Origin: Anaeromyxobacter diazotrophicus
Lineage (GTDB): Bacteria > Myxococcota > Myxococcia > Myxococcales > Anaeromyxobacteraceae
DNA: 64,000 nt
NCBI RefSeq assembly: GCF_013340205.1
Contig: NZ_BJTG01000005.1
Span: 124,001-188,000 of the forward strand
Direction of reading: 5' to 3'
Shown: positions 38,733 through 50,486 of the stretch, piece after piece
How positions within the stretch are numbered: position 1 is the stretch's first letter
How the letters are laid out: each line of letters starts with the position of its first letter
Translations under genes and position numbers: made by a program
The notes under the pieces: model-generated
Databases searched by the model: none
Told to the model about the DNA's origin: nothing
The model's input: the letters and a program-made list of their open reading frames with translations, nothing else

Positions 38733-39431
38733 CTAGGCGCTCGGCGTCCGGCCCTGCGACAGCATGAGGATGACGCTCGCCACCTCGCCGGTGACGAGGT
38801 CGAGGCGCTTCGCCACGTCGAGCTCCTCGATGACCGCCAGGCGCTTGTCGGGCTCGCTCACCACCGCGGCGGCGACGAGGTCGGCGAGCGTCGAGGCGGA
38901 GGGGGTGCGGGCGGCCAGCTCGGCGAGCTGCGGCGCGCCCGACTCGGGCGGCAGCACCTCGGCGAGCTGCAGCACGCAGGCCTCCAGCGCCCGCCGCTGG
39001 CGGAGCAGCGCCGCGGACCCGGCCGGCGGGTAGACGTCCTCGAGGAGCTCGGCCCTGAACTCGCGGTACGGGAGCCCGTTCTCGAGCTCCTCCACCAGGC
39101 GCACCCGGGCGAGCCCGCGCACCAGGATGTGGAACCGGCCGTCGGGGAGCTCCTCCGCCTCCTCGATGAAGCCGGCCCCCGCGATGGGCTGGATGGGCGC
39201 GCGGTCCTGCGTGGCGCCCTCCTCCGAGGCGAGCGTCGCGACGGCGAGCATGCGGTCGCCGCGCAGCGCCTCGGCGGTGAGCTGCCGGTAGCGCGGCTCG
39301 AAGACGTGAAAGGGCGTGGGCGTCCCCGGGAGGACGACCACGCCCGGCAGCGGAAAGACCTTGAGGCGGGCGCAGGTCCGGACGAGGGCCGTCCGGAGCT
39401 CGTCGAGATCGATCACGTCCTCGTCGGCCAA
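38733..39431 (-). CDS. Lon N-terminal (substrate-binding) domain protein
   Basis: A 232-residue protein that resembles the N-terminal PUA-like domain of Lon protease without the ATPase or protease parts: LKVFPLPGVVVLPGTPTPFHVFEPRYRQL and GRFHILVRGLARVRLVEELE, then a helical bundle ending DVAKRLDLVTGEVAS. Stand-alone forms are common; some may deliver substrates but no firm role is known. The TTG at 39431 with a GGGGGG tract upstream starts the conserved part. The open frame runs on upstream, but it crosses a REP-like element, so a longer protein is unlikely. Confidence 0.82.
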   Translation of the reverse strand: MADEDVIDLDELRTALVRTCARLKVFPLPGVVVLPGTPTPFHVFEPRYRQLTAEALRGDRMLAVATLASEEGATQDRAPIQPIAGAGFIEEAEELPDGRFHILVRGLARVRLVEELENGLPYREFRAELLEDVYPPAGSAALLRQRRALEACVLQLAEVLPPESGAPQLAELAARTPSASTLADLVAAAVVSEPDKRLAVIEELDVAKRLDLVTGEVASVILMLSQGRTPSA

Positions 39432-39436
39432 GGCGG

Positions 39437-39469
39437 CCCCCCGCTGCGGGGGACGAGCCCCCGCCCTAC
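39437..39469 (-). repeat. REP-like palindromic element, copy 2
   Basis: On the minus strand it begins GTAGGGCGGGGGCTCGTCC and has the same 7-bp stem (GCGGGGG/CCCCCGC) and five-base loop as copies at 2531 and 46341. It lies right before the start of the Lon-N-domain gene and may include its ribosome-binding region. Confidence 0.75.
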
Positions 39470-39503
39470 GGACGCGTGCCCACGGCGCGCCGGGTGAGAC
39501 GGC

Positions 39504-39529
39504 GCCCCCGCCCTCCACGGGGCGGGGGC
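39504..39529 (-). terminator. Hairpin after the pyrophosphatase gene
   Basis: The arms GCCCCCGCCC (39504-39513) and GGGCGGGGGC (39520-39529) form a perfect 10-bp stem with a six-base loop, 11 bp downstream of the pyrophosphatase stop on its strand. There is no T-run, so it may be a weak or Rho-assisted terminator, or an mRNA-stabilising 3' hairpin. Confidence 0.6.
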
Positions 39530-39539
39530 CCGCCCGTGT

Positions 39540-41957
<2,418 letters not shown>

Positions 41958-42106
41958 GGGCTTGCAGTTCCGGTGAGGACCCTTGTGTCCAGGAGTGGGG
42001 TGCGAGGTGGGCCAAGGGCCCGGAATTCGGAGGGCCGCGATACTAGCGGGGCGTGCCGGTCAGGGCAAGGGGCAGGCCAGCGGAAGGCCGGGCGGCGCAC
42101 GGTCGG

Positions 42107-42140
42107 GGAGGAGGCGCCGCCGCGGGCCGGGCGCTCCTCC
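42107..42140 (-). terminator. Hairpin after the TolQ-TolR-TolR operon
   Basis: GGAGGAG plus CGCC (42107-42118, one bulged G) pair with GGCG plus CTCCTCC (42130-42140), an 11-bp GC-rich stem with an 11-base loop, 24 bp past the last TolR stop. No T-run follows, so this is a probable but not certain terminator. The rest of the 207-bp gap holds no gene. Confidence 0.45.
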
Positions 42141-42164
42141 GCCCCGGGATGAGCGGGACGCCCC

Positions 42165-42731
42165 CTACTTCTTGGCGGCGGCCGGGCCGCCCTCTTCCAT
42201 GGCGGCGAAGTTGATGTTGCCATACCCCGCCTCGGCGGCAGAGGCCAGCACGCGCCGGACCACGCGGAAGGGCACCTTCACGTCCGCCTGGACGTTCACC
42301 TCGCCCTTCCAGTTCTTCTCCCGGTCGCGGTCGTTCTGGTGGATGAAGTCCCAGCGCTTCTTCTCGTCGCGCAGCTTCTCGGTGAGCGGCGCGATGATCT
42401 GCGACGGGTCCTTCTCCAGGTCCGGCACGTCGGCCACCTTCACGCCCGAGACCACCACCTGCGCGGCGCTGATGGCGATCACCGGCGCCACCTCGATCTG
42501 CTGGCCGTGGCGGGCGTCGGGCAGCCGGATGTCCTTCTGCATGTAGAGCACTTCGCCGGTGGCCGAGAACTGCTGCAGGAGGAAGATGACGAGCATCGTC
42601 ATCATGTCGACCATCGGCACGACGTTGAGCTCGACGTTCCCCGTGCGCAGGTGGCGGTGCATCTTGCCGCCCATGATCTTGGACGACTGGAAGCGCTTGG
42701 CGGGCCGCTTACCGGGCTGGACGATCGGCAC
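42165..42731 (-). CDS. ExbD/TolR-family motor protein (second copy)
   Basis: A 188-residue protein with one membrane helix at about residues 34-54; the conserved aspartate lies in NVVPMVDMMTMLVIFLLQQF. The periplasmic domain follows, with VVVSGVKVADVPDL, and ends in Ala/Lys. It forms the proton path with ExbB/TolQ subunits and drives periplasmic or envelope work. It is the last gene of an ExbB-ExbD-ExbD operon; 3 bp separate it from the previous ExbD. The periplasmic part has an added charged segment (RDEKKRWDFIHQNDRDREK) not usual for TolR. Confidence 0.88.
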   Translation of the reverse strand: MPIVQPGKRPAKRFQSSKIMGGKMHRHLRTGNVELNVVPMVDMMTMLVIFLLQQFSATGEVLYMQKDIRLPDARHGQQIEVAPVIAISAAQVVVSGVKVADVPDLEKDPSQIIAPLTEKLRDEKKRWDFIHQNDRDREKNWKGEVNVQADVKVPFRVVRRVLASAAEAGYGNINFAAMEEGGPAAAKK

Positions 42732-42734
42732 GGC

Positions 42735-43217
42735 TCACCCCGCTCCCATGACCGAGACGTTCGAGAGCCCCGCCCCGACGCAGGCGTCGATGGTGTGGAC
42801 GAGGTCCGCGTAGACGACGGCGTCGTCGGCGGCCACCGTGATGGCGGCCTGGTCGGGGAAGTCGGCCTTGAGCTTCTTGAGCCGCTCGCCCAGGCCCTTC
42901 AGGTCGTACTGCACGCCGCCGTCCGGCGCGCGCCCCAGGGCCGGGATCTCGATCTGCGCCCCGGCGCTGGTGGCGAGCACGAAGCCGCGCTCGCCCACCG
43001 TGAGCGTCACGGTGAGCGACTTCACCTGCTCGGTGGGGGCCGGATCGCCGTTCCCCATGGGCGTCGCCTGCAGCCGCGAGATCTGGGTCCAGACCGCGGT
43101 GAAGAGCAGGAAGGAGATGCAGCAGGAGAGGAGGTCGATGGCCGGCACGACGTTGACCGTCGTGTCGAGCGATCGCTTGCCCTTCTTGCCGCTCTCCGGG
43201 AGCGCGCCGCCGCCCAT
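42735..43217 (-). CDS. ExbD/TolR-family motor protein (first copy)
   Basis: A 160-residue protein with one membrane helix at about residues 22-44; the conserved aspartate is in NVVPAIDLLSCCISFLLFTA. The periplasmic domain has LTVTLTVGERGFVLATS and ITVAADDAVVYADLVHTIDA, the usual TolR/ExbD end. It pairs with the ExbB subunit 3 bp upstream and the second ExbD 3 bp downstream. The two ExbD proteins differ much in sequence, so the motor may carry two kinds of stator rod, as in the AglQ/AglS pair of myxobacteria. Confidence 0.9.
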   Translation of the reverse strand: MGGGALPESGKKGKRSLDTTVNVVPAIDLLSCCISFLLFTAVWTQISRLQATPMGNGDPAPTEQVKSLTVTLTVGERGFVLATSAGAQIEIPALGRAPDGGVQYDLKGLGERLKKLKADFPDQAAITVAADDAVVYADLVHTIDACVGAGLSNVSVMGAG

Positions 43218-43220
43218 GCC

Positions 43221-43919
43221 TTACTCCACCGTCTCCTCGACGGGGGCCTCGGCCACGGCGCGCGCCGCCGGCAGCTTCATCTTGTCCTTGTTGGCCACGA
43301 TGAGGTTCAGCACGCCCACCGCCGACTCGTTGATCTCGTCCACCATGCGCTGCGTGCGCCCCTGCAGCACCGAGTAGAGGACGAGCGCGGGGATGGCGGT
43401 CCCGAGGCCGAAGGCGGTGCAGAACATGGCCTCCGAGATGCCCTGGGAGAGGATGGTGGCCTTGTCGGCGGGGTTCGCGTTCGCCACCGCGCCGAAGCAG
43501 CGGATGAGGCCGGAGATGGTGCCGAGGAGCCCGAGCAGGGTGGCGACGTTGGAGATCATCGCCAGGTAGCCGGTGCGGCGCTCGATCTTGGGCGACTCGC
43601 GGAGCGTCGCCTCGTCCATCGCCGCCTGGACGTCCTCCTCGCCCTTCGGGACGTTGATGAGGCCGGCCTTGATGACCGAGACGAGCGGGGTCTTCTTCTG
43701 CCCGGCGCAGTAGCTGATCGCCTTGTCGAGGTCGCCCGCGTAGATGTGCTTCTTCAGCCCGCGCAGGAACGCTTCCTTGTCGACCGACGACTGGAAGTAG
43801 AGGACGAAGACGCGCTCGGCCACGATCGCGAGGGCGAAGATGAGCGCGACCGAGATGGGGTACATGCCCCATCCGCCCTTCTCGAACGACTCGAACACGC
43901 TGCCGAAGAAGTTCCCCAT
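43221..43919 (-). CDS. MotA/TolQ/ExbB-family proton channel
   Basis: A 232-residue membrane protein. It begins with a helix near residues 17-40 (MYPISVALIFALAIVAERVF), followed by a cytoplasmic loop and two more helices near residues 120-145 and 160-185, with LAMISNVATLLGLLGTISGLI and the long conserved AMFCTAFGLGTAIPALVLYS. This is the five-fold channel part of Tol/Exb motors. It is the first gene of the operon and has a good candidate promoter at 44006-44034. No TolA, TonB, Pal or TolB gene is near, so the partner driven by this motor is not shown in the window. Confidence 0.93.
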   Translation of the reverse strand: MGNFFGSVFESFEKGGWGMYPISVALIFALAIVAERVFVLYFQSSVDKEAFLRGLKKHIYAGDLDKAISYCAGQKKTPLVSVIKAGLINVPKGEEDVQAAMDEATLRESPKIERRTGYLAMISNVATLLGLLGTISGLIRCFGAVANANPADKATILSQGISEAMFCTAFGLGTAIPALVLYSVLQGRTQRMVDEINESAVGVLNLIVANKDKMKLPAARAVAEAPVEETVE

Positions 43920-44005
43920 CGCGGCCCGTCCTCCAGAGGCTGGTACTCGCGGGGGGTGGCCGGGAATACCCGCCTGTCCCGCGCACGCACGACACCGAGC
44001 GAGAG

Positions 44006-44034
44006 CCCTATCACGGCGCCGGAAACGCAGTCAA
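44006..44034 (-). promoter_or_regulatory. Candidate sigma-70 promoter of the ExbB-ExbD-ExbD operon
   Basis: On the minus strand TTGACT (44034-44029) and ATAGGG (44011-44006) are 17 bp apart, about 87 bp before the ExbB start. The -35 is a near match, the -10 is weak. The remaining part of the 249-bp divergent gap holds no gene. Confidence 0.4.
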
Positions 44035-44168
44035 CGCGGCGGTTTACGTACTTTCGCTCACCCGCGGGGCCGGTGCGCGGCCCCGCACAGGATGGTTCTC
44101 ACGGAGGACCCGGGTCGCAATTGCCCAAGGGGCGAGCGGCGTTGTACCGTGCGTCGCTCCCCGCCTCC

Positions 44169-45893
44169 ATGGCCGTCCAGACCGCCTTCGCTCCCTACCG
44201 GCTCCCCGCGGGTGTCCTACCGCAGGAGGCCGCCCGGACCGCGCTCGCCGCCGCGGCCGAGCCCCTCGTGGTGCGCCTCGACGAGCCGCTGCCGGGCGGC
44301 ATGGTCGCGCAGGCGCTCGCCGACGTCGCCGCCGGCCACGCCTTCGCGCCCGACGAGGCGTGTCGCGCCGCCGACGGCAGCCCCTCGGGGGCGCCCGGCC
44401 ACCCGCGCGCCTGCCTCGTCTCCCCGCGCCACCGCGCCCGCGTCGAGCAGGCGGTGACCGCGGCCCTGGCGGCCGGCTTCGCGGGGGTGTGCCTCGACCG
44501 GCCCGACGCCCCCATGGCGCAGGGCATCCTCGGCTCGGGGTTCTGCCCGGACTGCCAGCGCGCCTTCTCGAAGGACCTGGCGCGCGAGTACGGCGACCAC
44601 TTCATGCCGCTCGACTACCTGGCGATGGCGCGCGAGGCGCTCGCCAACGCCTCGGGCGCGGTCGGCCACGCGGCCCTCCCGTTCGGCCGCGAGTTCTGGC
44701 GCTTCCGCTCCGCCGCGCTCGACCGGGCGGTGCAGGCCTACGCGCGCGCCGCACGCGACGCGGCCCGGGCCGCCGGGCGCCCGTTCCAGGTGGTGGCCCA
44801 GCTCGCGGCGGTGGGGCCGGCGCAGCTCCTCGCCGCGCGCCACCTCGACGCCGCCATCTTCCCGGTGAAGGGCGACACCCAGACCACCGGCGCCGGGCTG
44901 TTCCGGCTCCTGCAGGCGGCCATGGGCCGGCGGCCGTGCGCGGCGGCGGTGCAGGGCGAGGCGCCGGCGGCGCTCGTGCTGCGGCTCGCCGGCGTGGCGG
45001 CGGCGTGCGGGGTGGAGCTCGTCACCCCCGCGGCGGCCGGCGCCGCCTCCCACGCGCGCGACGGTGCCGCGGGCGCGGCCACGCCGGCGCGGGAGCTCGA
45101 GGCGCTCGCCGCGCTGCGCCGCTTCGCGCGGCAGGTCGGCGCCGAGCGGCACGCGCCGGGCGCGGTGGAGCCGGTGGCCGAGTGCGCGCTCCTCTACTCG
45201 CCGGAGGCCGACCTCTGGACCGGCGGCGACCACCGGGCGCAGGTGGAGCGCGCCGGCGATGCCCTGGCCGCGCTCCACGTGCAGGCGCCGGTGGTGATGC
45301 GCCTCGCCGACGCGCCGCCCGGGGCGGCGCTGGTGCTGGCCGGCGCGGGGGCGCTGCCGGCGGCGGACGTCCAGGAGGTGAAGCGGCGCCTCGAGGCGGG
45401 CGGGAGCGCCCTCCTCCTCGGCGAGCTCGCGCCGGTGGACGGCGACGGCCGCCCGGGCGGCCCGTCCCTGCCGCCGGGGAAGGCGGCCGGCGCGAAGGTG
45501 GGGAAGGGCACGCTGGTGGCGCTCCCGGCGCTGCCCGCGCCGCGGGCGGGCGCGCTGCTCGAGCCAGCCCAGCTCGAGCCGCTGGCGCGCGCCCTCTCGG
45601 TGCTGCTGGGGAAGGGGCGCCGCGCCGCGAGCGTGGCCGGGCGCACCCCGCTCTTCGTGGCGCTCGCGCGCAACGCGGAGCGGCTCGACGCGCACCTCGT
45701 CTCGCTCGGACCGGCGCCGGCGCAGGGGGTGACGCTCTTCCTCGGCGCGCACGTGGCCGGCCCGGCGCGCCGCGCCCGCTTCCAGGCCGCGGACGGCCGC
45801 GACGAGCGGATCACGATGAACCCGTCCGGCTACTCGATCTCCACCGTGCTGCCGGCGTTCCAGGGGTACGCGACGCTGTCGATCGGGGGCTAG
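44169..45893 (+). CDS. Uncharacterised protein with glycosidase-like barrel
   Basis: A 574-residue protein without signal peptide. The first part, to about residue 270, looks like a TIM barrel of the GHL/GH42-like kind: FAGVCLDRPDAPMAQGI followed by a two-cysteine motif FCPDCQRAFSKDLAREYG, then FGREFWRFRSAALDRAVQAYA. The later part, about 330-480, alternates strands and helices (ECALLYSPEADLW, LVLAGAGALPAADVQEVKRRLEAG), as in the glutamine-amidotransferase-like domain of such enzymes. The end is beta-rich. I cannot name a substrate. The ATG at 44169 has no clear Shine-Dalgarno; an in-frame TTG at 44142 is another start. Its stop touches the stop of the convergent larC. Confidence 0.7.
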   Translation: MAVQTAFAPYRLPAGVLPQEAARTALAAAAEPLVVRLDEPLPGGMVAQALADVAAGHAFAPDEACRAADGSPSGAPGHPRACLVSPRHRARVEQAVTAALAAGFAGVCLDRPDAPMAQGILGSGFCPDCQRAFSKDLAREYGDHFMPLDYLAMAREALANASGAVGHAALPFGREFWRFRSAALDRAVQAYARAARDAARAAGRPFQVVAQLAAVGPAQLLAARHLDAAIFPVKGDTQTTGAGLFRLLQAAMGRRPCAAAVQGEAPAALVLRLAGVAAACGVELVTPAAAGAASHARDGAAGAATPARELEALAALRRFARQVGAERHAPGAVEPVAECALLYSPEADLWTGGDHRAQVERAGDALAALHVQAPVVMRLADAPPGAALVLAGAGALPAADVQEVKRRLEAGGSALLLGELAPVDGDGRPGGPSLPPGKAAGAKVGKGTLVALPALPAPRAGALLEPAQLEPLARALSVLLGKGRRAASVAGRTPLFVALARNAERLDAHLVSLGPAPAQGVTLFLGAHVAGPARRARFQAADGRDERITMNPSGYSISTVLPAFQGYATLSIGG

Positions 45894-47111
45894 CTAGCTC
45901 CCGCGCGCCGCCCGCCAGGCGGCCAGCGCGTCCGCCATCACTTCCTTCACCGCCACCCCGTGCTCGCGGGCGCGCGCGGCGCAGTCCTCGTACTCCGGGT
46001 GCGCGCCCATGAGCTCGCCCCCGAGCCGGCCCACCTTGACCCGCACCGCGCCGTAGCGGGTCGCCACCTCGACGAGCTCCCGCGCGAGCTCGATCCGCTC
46101 CACCGGCCAGGAGCGCAGCCCGAGGCTGGTGGTCTCGGCGAGGAGCGCCCGCGCCACCGCCTCGCGCGCGGCGGCGGGGGCGAGCGCGCCCAGGACCAGA
46201 CCGGGCCGGCCCTTCTTCATGGTGCAGGGCGCCGCCCAGACGTCGAGCGCGCCGGCGGCGAGCGCCGCCTCCAGGGCGCGCGCCACGAGCTGGCCGGGGC
46301 AGTCGTCGAGGTTGAGCTCGAGCTGGTAGATCGCGTCGCCGGGCGGCGGGGGATGAGCCCCCGCCCTACCGCCCTCGGCCGTGGTCAACGCGCCCAGCGT
46401 CAACCTGAGCACGTTCGGCCGATCCGGCCAGCGCTTCCGCCCGAGCCCGTAGCCGACGCGGGCGGGGGTGAAGGGCGGCGGGGCGACGCCCACCTCGCAC
46501 AGGCCGGCGAGGAGGGCGGCGCCGGTGGGGGTGACCGCCTCGCCCACCGGGCCGCCGGGCTGGACGGGCACGCCGCGCAGGAGCTCCAGCACCGCGGGCG
46601 GCGGCACCGGCAAGAGCCCGTGCGCGGTCTTCACGAACCCCTGCCCCAGCTCCGGGGCGCGCGCCACCGCGCGCGGCCAGCCGAGCAGGTCCATCACCAC
46701 CGCCGCGCCGCACACGTCCACGATCGAGTCGACCGCGCCCACCTCGTGGAAGTGGACCTGCTCGAGCGCGACGCCGTGCACCTTCGCCTCGGCGCGCCCG
46801 ATCCGCTCGAAGAGCCCGAGCGCCGCCTCGCGCGCCCGCGGCGAGAGCCCGCTCGCGCGCACCAGCGCCTGGATGTCCGAGAGCGCGCGGTGGTGCGGCT
46901 GCGGGCCCTCCACCACCACCTCGACGTGCGCGCCGGCGATGCCGCTCGCCTCGGCGCGCGTCACCTCCAGCCGGAAGCCCGGCACGCCGAGCGTGGCGAG
47001 CGCCGCCTCGAGCGCCGCGCGCGGCACGCCCAGGTCGAGCGCGGCGGCGAGGAACATGTCCCCCGCGGCGCCGCCGACCGGCTCCACGTAGAGCAGCTCC
47101 GCCACGGTCAC
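45894..47111 (-). CDS. larC: Nickel-pincer cofactor biosynthesis protein LarC
   Basis: A 405-residue single-frame LarC, the nickel-inserting cyclometallase that finishes the pincer nucleotide cofactor of lactate racemase and relatives. Signatures are [50 protein letters not shown] and, in the C-terminal part, [19 protein letters not shown] and [14 protein letters not shown]. In some bacteria larC is read by a programmed frameshift; here it is not broken. The GTG start at 47111 overlaps the larB stop (GTGA). Residues about 247-257 ([12 protein letters not shown]) come from a REP-like element inserted in frame, in the link between the two LarC halves. Confidence 0.94.
   Translation of the reverse strand: MTVAELLYVEPVGGAAGDMFLAAALDLGVPRAALEAALATLGVPGFRLEVTRAEASGIAGAHVEVVVEGPQPHHRALSDIQALVRASGLSPRAREAALGLFERIGRAEAKVHGVALEQVHFHEVGAVDSIVDVCGAAVVMDLLGWPRAVARAPELGQGFVKTAHGLLPVPPPAVLELLRGVPVQPGGPVGEAVTPTGAALLAGLCEVGVAPPPFTPARVGYGLGRKRWPDRPNVLRLTLGALTTAEGGRAGAHPPPPGDAIYQLELNLDDCPGQLVARALEAALAAGALDVWAAPCTMKKGRPGLVLGALAPAAAREAVARALLAETTSLGLRSWPVERIELARELVEVATRYGAVRVKVGRLGGELMGAHPEYEDCAARAREHGVAVKEVMADALAAWRAARGS
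46341..46369 (-). repeat. REP-like palindromic element, copy 3 (inside larC)
   Basis: On the minus strand it begins GTAGGGCGGGGGCTCATCC, with the same 7-bp stem and five-base loop as the copies at 2531 and 39437. It is read through in frame and codes for part of a Gly/Pro-rich linker in LarC. Confidence 0.75.
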
Positions 47112-47851
47112 CCCCTGGCGATGAGGCCGGCCACGAACCCGGCCCCGAAGCCGTTGTCGATGTTCACCACCGTGACGTTGGGCGAGCAGGAGTTCAGCAT
47201 GGCGAGCAGCGGCGTCAGCCCGGAGAAGGAGGCGCCGTAGCCGACGCTGGTGGGGAGGCCGATGACCGGCCGGCCGACGAGCCCGCCCACCACCGAGGGC
47301 AGCGCCCCCTCCATCCCGGCGGCCACGATCACGGCGCGGCAGCGGTCGAGGTCGCCGCGGCGCGCCAGCACCCGGTGGATGCCCGCCACGCCCACGTCGT
47401 AGACCTTCACCGCCTCGACGCCCATGACCTCCAGCGTGACCGCCGCCTCCTCGCACGCCGGGACGTCGCTCGTCCCGGCGCAGCACACCGCCACCGGGCC
47501 GCGGGTGGGCAGGGCCATCCGCCCCTTGCGCAGCGTGCGCGAGACCGGGTCGTAGATCGCGCCCTTCACCGCGCGGCGCGCCGGGGCGGCCTTGTCCGGG
47601 TCGAGCCGCGTCACGAGCAGCGGGCCGTGCCCGTCGAGCTTGCGGGCGATGGCCGCCACCTGGGCGGCCGTCTTGCCCTGGGCGAAGATCACCTCCGGCA
47701 TGCCCACCCGCAGCGCGCGGTGGGTGTCCACGGTGGCGAACCCGCCCACCGCCTCGAAGGGCGCGCCCTTGAGCCGCGCCACCGCGTGCTCGACGGGCGC
47801 CTCGCCATCCCGCACGCGCGCGAGCAGCGCGCGCAGCTCCCTCTCGTCCAT
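47108..47851 (-). CDS. larB: Nickel-pincer cofactor biosynthesis protein LarB
   Basis: A 247-residue LarB, which carboxylates and hydrolyses nicotinic acid adenine dinucleotide in the first step of pincer cofactor synthesis. The N-terminal helical part has [20 protein letters not shown]. The PurE-like C-terminal domain has [40 protein letters not shown] and [19 protein letters not shown]. Length and motifs are usual. It overlaps larC by four bases. LarE, the sulfur donor, and LarA are not in the window, so they must be elsewhere or the cofactor serves another racemase. Confidence 0.95.
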   Translation of the reverse strand: MDERELRALLARVRDGEAPVEHAVARLKGAPFEAVGGFATVDTHRALRVGMPEVIFAQGKTAAQVAAIARKLDGHGPLLVTRLDPDKAAPARRAVKGAIYDPVSRTLRKGRMALPTRGPVAVCCAGTSDVPACEEAAVTLEVMGVEAVKVYDVGVAGIHRVLARRGDLDRCRAVIVAAGMEGALPSVVGGLVGRPVIGLPTSVGYGASFSGLTPLLAMLNSCSPNVTVVNIDNGFGAGFVAGLIARG

Positions 47852-47863
47852 GGCGGTTGTCTA

Positions 47864-48475
47864 CTACGCGCCGCGCAGCGACGCGAGCAGCGCCGGCAGC
47901 TGGGCCGGCTCGGGCATCACCAGGATGAGGCCCTCCAGCCCGGCCGGGCCGTCGGTGGTGAAGCGCGTCGCCAGCGCGACCCGCCCCGCCTCCCGGTCCA
48001 CCAGCTGGTCGAGGCACGCCCTCCCGGCGCCGCGGGCGAGGACGGGCGGGCTCAGGAGGAGCCGCCCGCGCACCATCCGCGCGATGGCGGAGACGAAGGC
48101 GCTCCCCACGATGTTGCCCGACTCCATGAGCGCGCTCTCGGAGAGCGCGTCCCAGGCGCCGGACCGCGGCGTGGGCGACCCGAGCGCGGCGGCCAGCCGC
48201 TCGGCGTCGCGCTCGGGCAGCGCCAGCACCAGGTGCCCCGCCAGGAGCCCCTCCAGCCGGACCCCCACCGCCACCAGCTCCTGGCCCAGGTGGCCGAGGA
48301 AGTCGGCGATGGCGCCCGGGCGCTGGCCCACCCACGCCTCCGGCACGTCCATCTCGACGCGGCGCCGCAGGAGCGCGCCGAGCGCGGTCACCGCCTGGCC
48401 GCAGCCGATGGTCGCGATCTCCTGCAGGAGGTCGAGGTCGGGCGCGCCGAGCGCCGCCGGAGCGCCGGCGCTCAC
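47864..48475 (-). CDS. cheC: CheC-like chemotaxis phosphatase
   Basis: A 203-residue protein with the two-fold pseudosymmetry of CheC. The first active-site helix reads [20 protein letters not shown], where the usual E-x2-N is E-x2-T, so the asparagine is lost. The second reads [19 protein letters not shown] and keeps E-x2-N. One site may therefore be active. CheC dephosphorylates CheY-P. The start is a GTG overlapping the CheA stop (GTGA). It is the last gene of the chemosensory operon and ends 13 bp from larB. Confidence 0.85.
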   Translation of the reverse strand: MSAGAPAALGAPDLDLLQEIATIGCGQAVTALGALLRRRVEMDVPEAWVGQRPGAIADFLGHLGQELVAVGVRLEGLLAGHLVLALPERDAERLAAALGSPTPRSGAWDALSESALMESGNIVGSAFVSAIARMVRGRLLLSPPVLARGAGRACLDQLVDREAGRVALATRFTTDGPAGLEGLILVMPEPAQLPALLASLRGA

Positions 48476-50454
48476 GCCGCCCCCAGCCGTGCCAGGTCGA
48501 GCACGAACACCGGGCGCCCGCTCGCGAGCACCGTCACCGCGGAGAGCCCGGGCACGCGGTCGAAGGGACGGGCGAGCGGCTTCAGCACCGCCTCCTGCTG
48601 CCCGAGGAGCTGGTCCACCGCCAGGCCCACCGGGCCGGCCTCGCCGTCCGCCACCACCACCGCGCAGGGCGCGGGCCGCGCGCCGCCGAAGCCGAGCAGC
48701 GCGCCGAGGTCGAGCACCGGCACCAGCGCGCCGTCGTACGGCAGCACCGGGGCGCCGCGGCTCTGGTCGAGCGCGGAGAGGGCCACCTCCGCCGCCCCAT
48801 GGACCTTGGCGATGGGGAGCGCCAGCACCTCCTCCGCCACCCGCACCAGCAGCACCTGCTGCACCGCCACCGTGAGCGGCAGCCGGAGCACGAAGCGCGT
48901 CCCGCGGCCGCGCGCGCTGTCGATCTCGAGCGCGCCGCCCACCGCCTCCACGCTGCGCTTCACCGCGTCGAGCCCCACCCCGCGGCCGGAGAGATCGGTC
49001 ACCTCGGCGGCGGTGGAGAGGCCCGGCAGGCAGGCGAGCTGCAGCGCGTCCTTGTCCGACAGCCGCTCGGCGGCGGCCGCGGGCAGCGCGCCCTTCGCCA
49101 CCGCCGCCGCGCGCAGCCGCTCCGGGTCCATGCCCCGGCCGTCGTCGGCGAGCTCGAGCAGCACGCGGTCGCGCTCGCGGCGGGCGCTGACCGTCACGTG
49201 CCCGGTGGCGCCCTTCCCGGCCCGGAGCCGCTCGGGGGGCGACTCGAGCCCATGGTCCACCGCGTTGCGAAGCAGGTGCGTGAGCGGGTCGGCCAGCTCG
49301 TCCAGGAGCGCGCGGTCGATCTCGATCTCCGCCCCGCGGACCTCCACCTCGACCTGCTTGCCGAGGCGGCGCGCCAGGTCGCGCGCGGCGCGCGGCAGCC
49401 GCTCGGTGAGGAGCGAGAGGGGCGTCATGCGGACCGCCATGACCTTGTCGTGCAGGTCCTTCACCGTCGCGTGCAGCCGGTCCACGCCGTCCTCGAGCGG
49501 CGGGCGGTGCTCCTCCGGGACGGCGCGCCCGAGCGCGCGCAGCCGCGAGGTGGCGAGGATGAGCTCGCCCACGGCGTCGAGGAAGGAGTCGAGCAGCTCC
49601 ACCCTCACCCGGACGGTGCGCTCGGCGCCCTCCGCCGGGGCCGCGGGCGCGGCGGCCAGGCGCGGCGCGGCGGCGGGCGCGGCGGGGGCGGGCCGGGCCT
49701 CGGCCTCCGCCACCGCCACGCGCGCGAGATCGGAGATCTGGGACAGCGCGCGCTCCACCTCGCCGAGCGGCGCGGGGGTCTCGAGGGTGGCGGTGAGGCG
49801 GTGGCCGGGGAGCCGGCCGGCGCGGAGGTCCTCCTCGGCCGGCGCGGTGCGCACCACCTGCCCGAGCCGGGCGAGCTTCTTCACCACCAGGAAGGCGCGG
49901 ACGGCGGGGACGGGGCACGCCCCGGCCACCTCGACCTCGACCTCGACCCGGCGGTGGAGCGCCGCGGCGGGCGGCGGGGCGGGAGGCGCCACCCCGGGCG
50001 ACTGCGGCTCGGCGAGCGGGGGCGCCGGGGCCTCGCGCTCGGGGGCCGCCTCTCCGCGCGCCCTCGCCGCCGCGGCCTCGACGCGCTCCAGGAGCGCCCG
50101 GTCCGCCTCCGGCTTCTCGCCCTGCGCGGCGCGCGCCACCAGCGCGCCGAGCCCGTCCACCGCCGCCAGCAGCACGTCCACGCTCTCGGCGTCCGGCGCC
50201 ACCCCGCGGCGGCGGAACGGGTCCACCAGGTCCTCCGCCCGGTGCGCCAGGGCGGCGATGCCGTCGAGCTCCATCGAGGCCGACATGCCCTTCACGCTGT
50301 GCGCGTGGCGGAAGAGCCCGTCCACGAGCTCGCTCACCGCCGCGCCGTCGCGGCCAGCGGCCTCGAGGCGCACCAGCTCCGCCCCGAGCTGCGCCAGGTG
50401 CTCGCCCGCCTCGGACACGAACAGGCCGAGGTATTTGGAGATGTCGAGCGCCAC
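48472..50454 (-). CDS. cheA: Chemotaxis histidine kinase CheA
   Basis: A 660-residue kinase. The P1 domain (about 1-115) has the phospho-accepting His52 in [13 protein letters not shown] Pro/Ala-rich linker and a small beta-alpha domain (about 165-245, perhaps P2-like) follow. The P3 dimerisation helices are near 285-350, the HATPase near 350-500 ([43 protein letters not shown]) and the CheW-like P5 at the end. It autophosphorylates under receptor control and passes phosphate to CheY. The GTG start at 50454 has no strong Shine-Dalgarno. It is encoded between CheY and CheC. Confidence 0.94.
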   Translation of the reverse strand: MALDISKYLGLFVSEAGEHLAQLGAELVRLEAAGRDGAAVSELVDGLFRHAHSVKGMSASMELDGIAALAHRAEDLVDPFRRRGVAPDAESVDVLLAAVDGLGALVARAAQGEKPEADRALLERVEAAAARARGEAAPEREAPAPPLAEPQSPGVAPPAPPPAAALHRRVEVEVEVAGACPVPAVRAFLVVKKLARLGQVVRTAPAEEDLRAGRLPGHRLTATLETPAPLGEVERALSQISDLARVAVAEAEARPAPAAPAAAPRLAAAPAAPAEGAERTVRVRVELLDSFLDAVGELILATSRLRALGRAVPEEHRPPLEDGVDRLHATVKDLHDKVMAVRMTPLSLLTERLPRAARDLARRLGKQVEVEVRGAEIEIDRALLDELADPLTHLLRNAVDHGLESPPERLRAGKGATGHVTVSARRERDRVLLELADDGRGMDPERLRAAAVAKGALPAAAAERLSDKDALQLACLPGLSTAAEVTDLSGRGVGLDAVKRSVEAVGGALEIDSARGRGTRFVLRLPLTVAVQQVLLVRVAEEVLALPIAKVHGAAEVALSALDQSRGAPVLPYDGALVPVLDLGALLGFGGARPAPCAVVVADGEAGPVGLAVDQLLGQQEAVLKPLARPFDRVPGLSAVTVLASGRPVFVLDLARLGAA

Positions 50455-50486
50455 GGTCCGCGCGGGTCCCCGGAGCCGGCCCGCCG

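Noticed and set aside
38733-39518. Longer Lon-N-domain protein from a start at 39518
   Set aside because: The added 29 residues are encoded over a REP-like element and are Gly/Arg/Pro-rich; the family begins near the TTG at 39431.
42339-45893. Plus-strand frame of 1184 codons as a large protein
   Set aside because: The first part is antisense to the ExbB/ExbD genes and lacks conserved features; only the part from about 44169 looks like protein.
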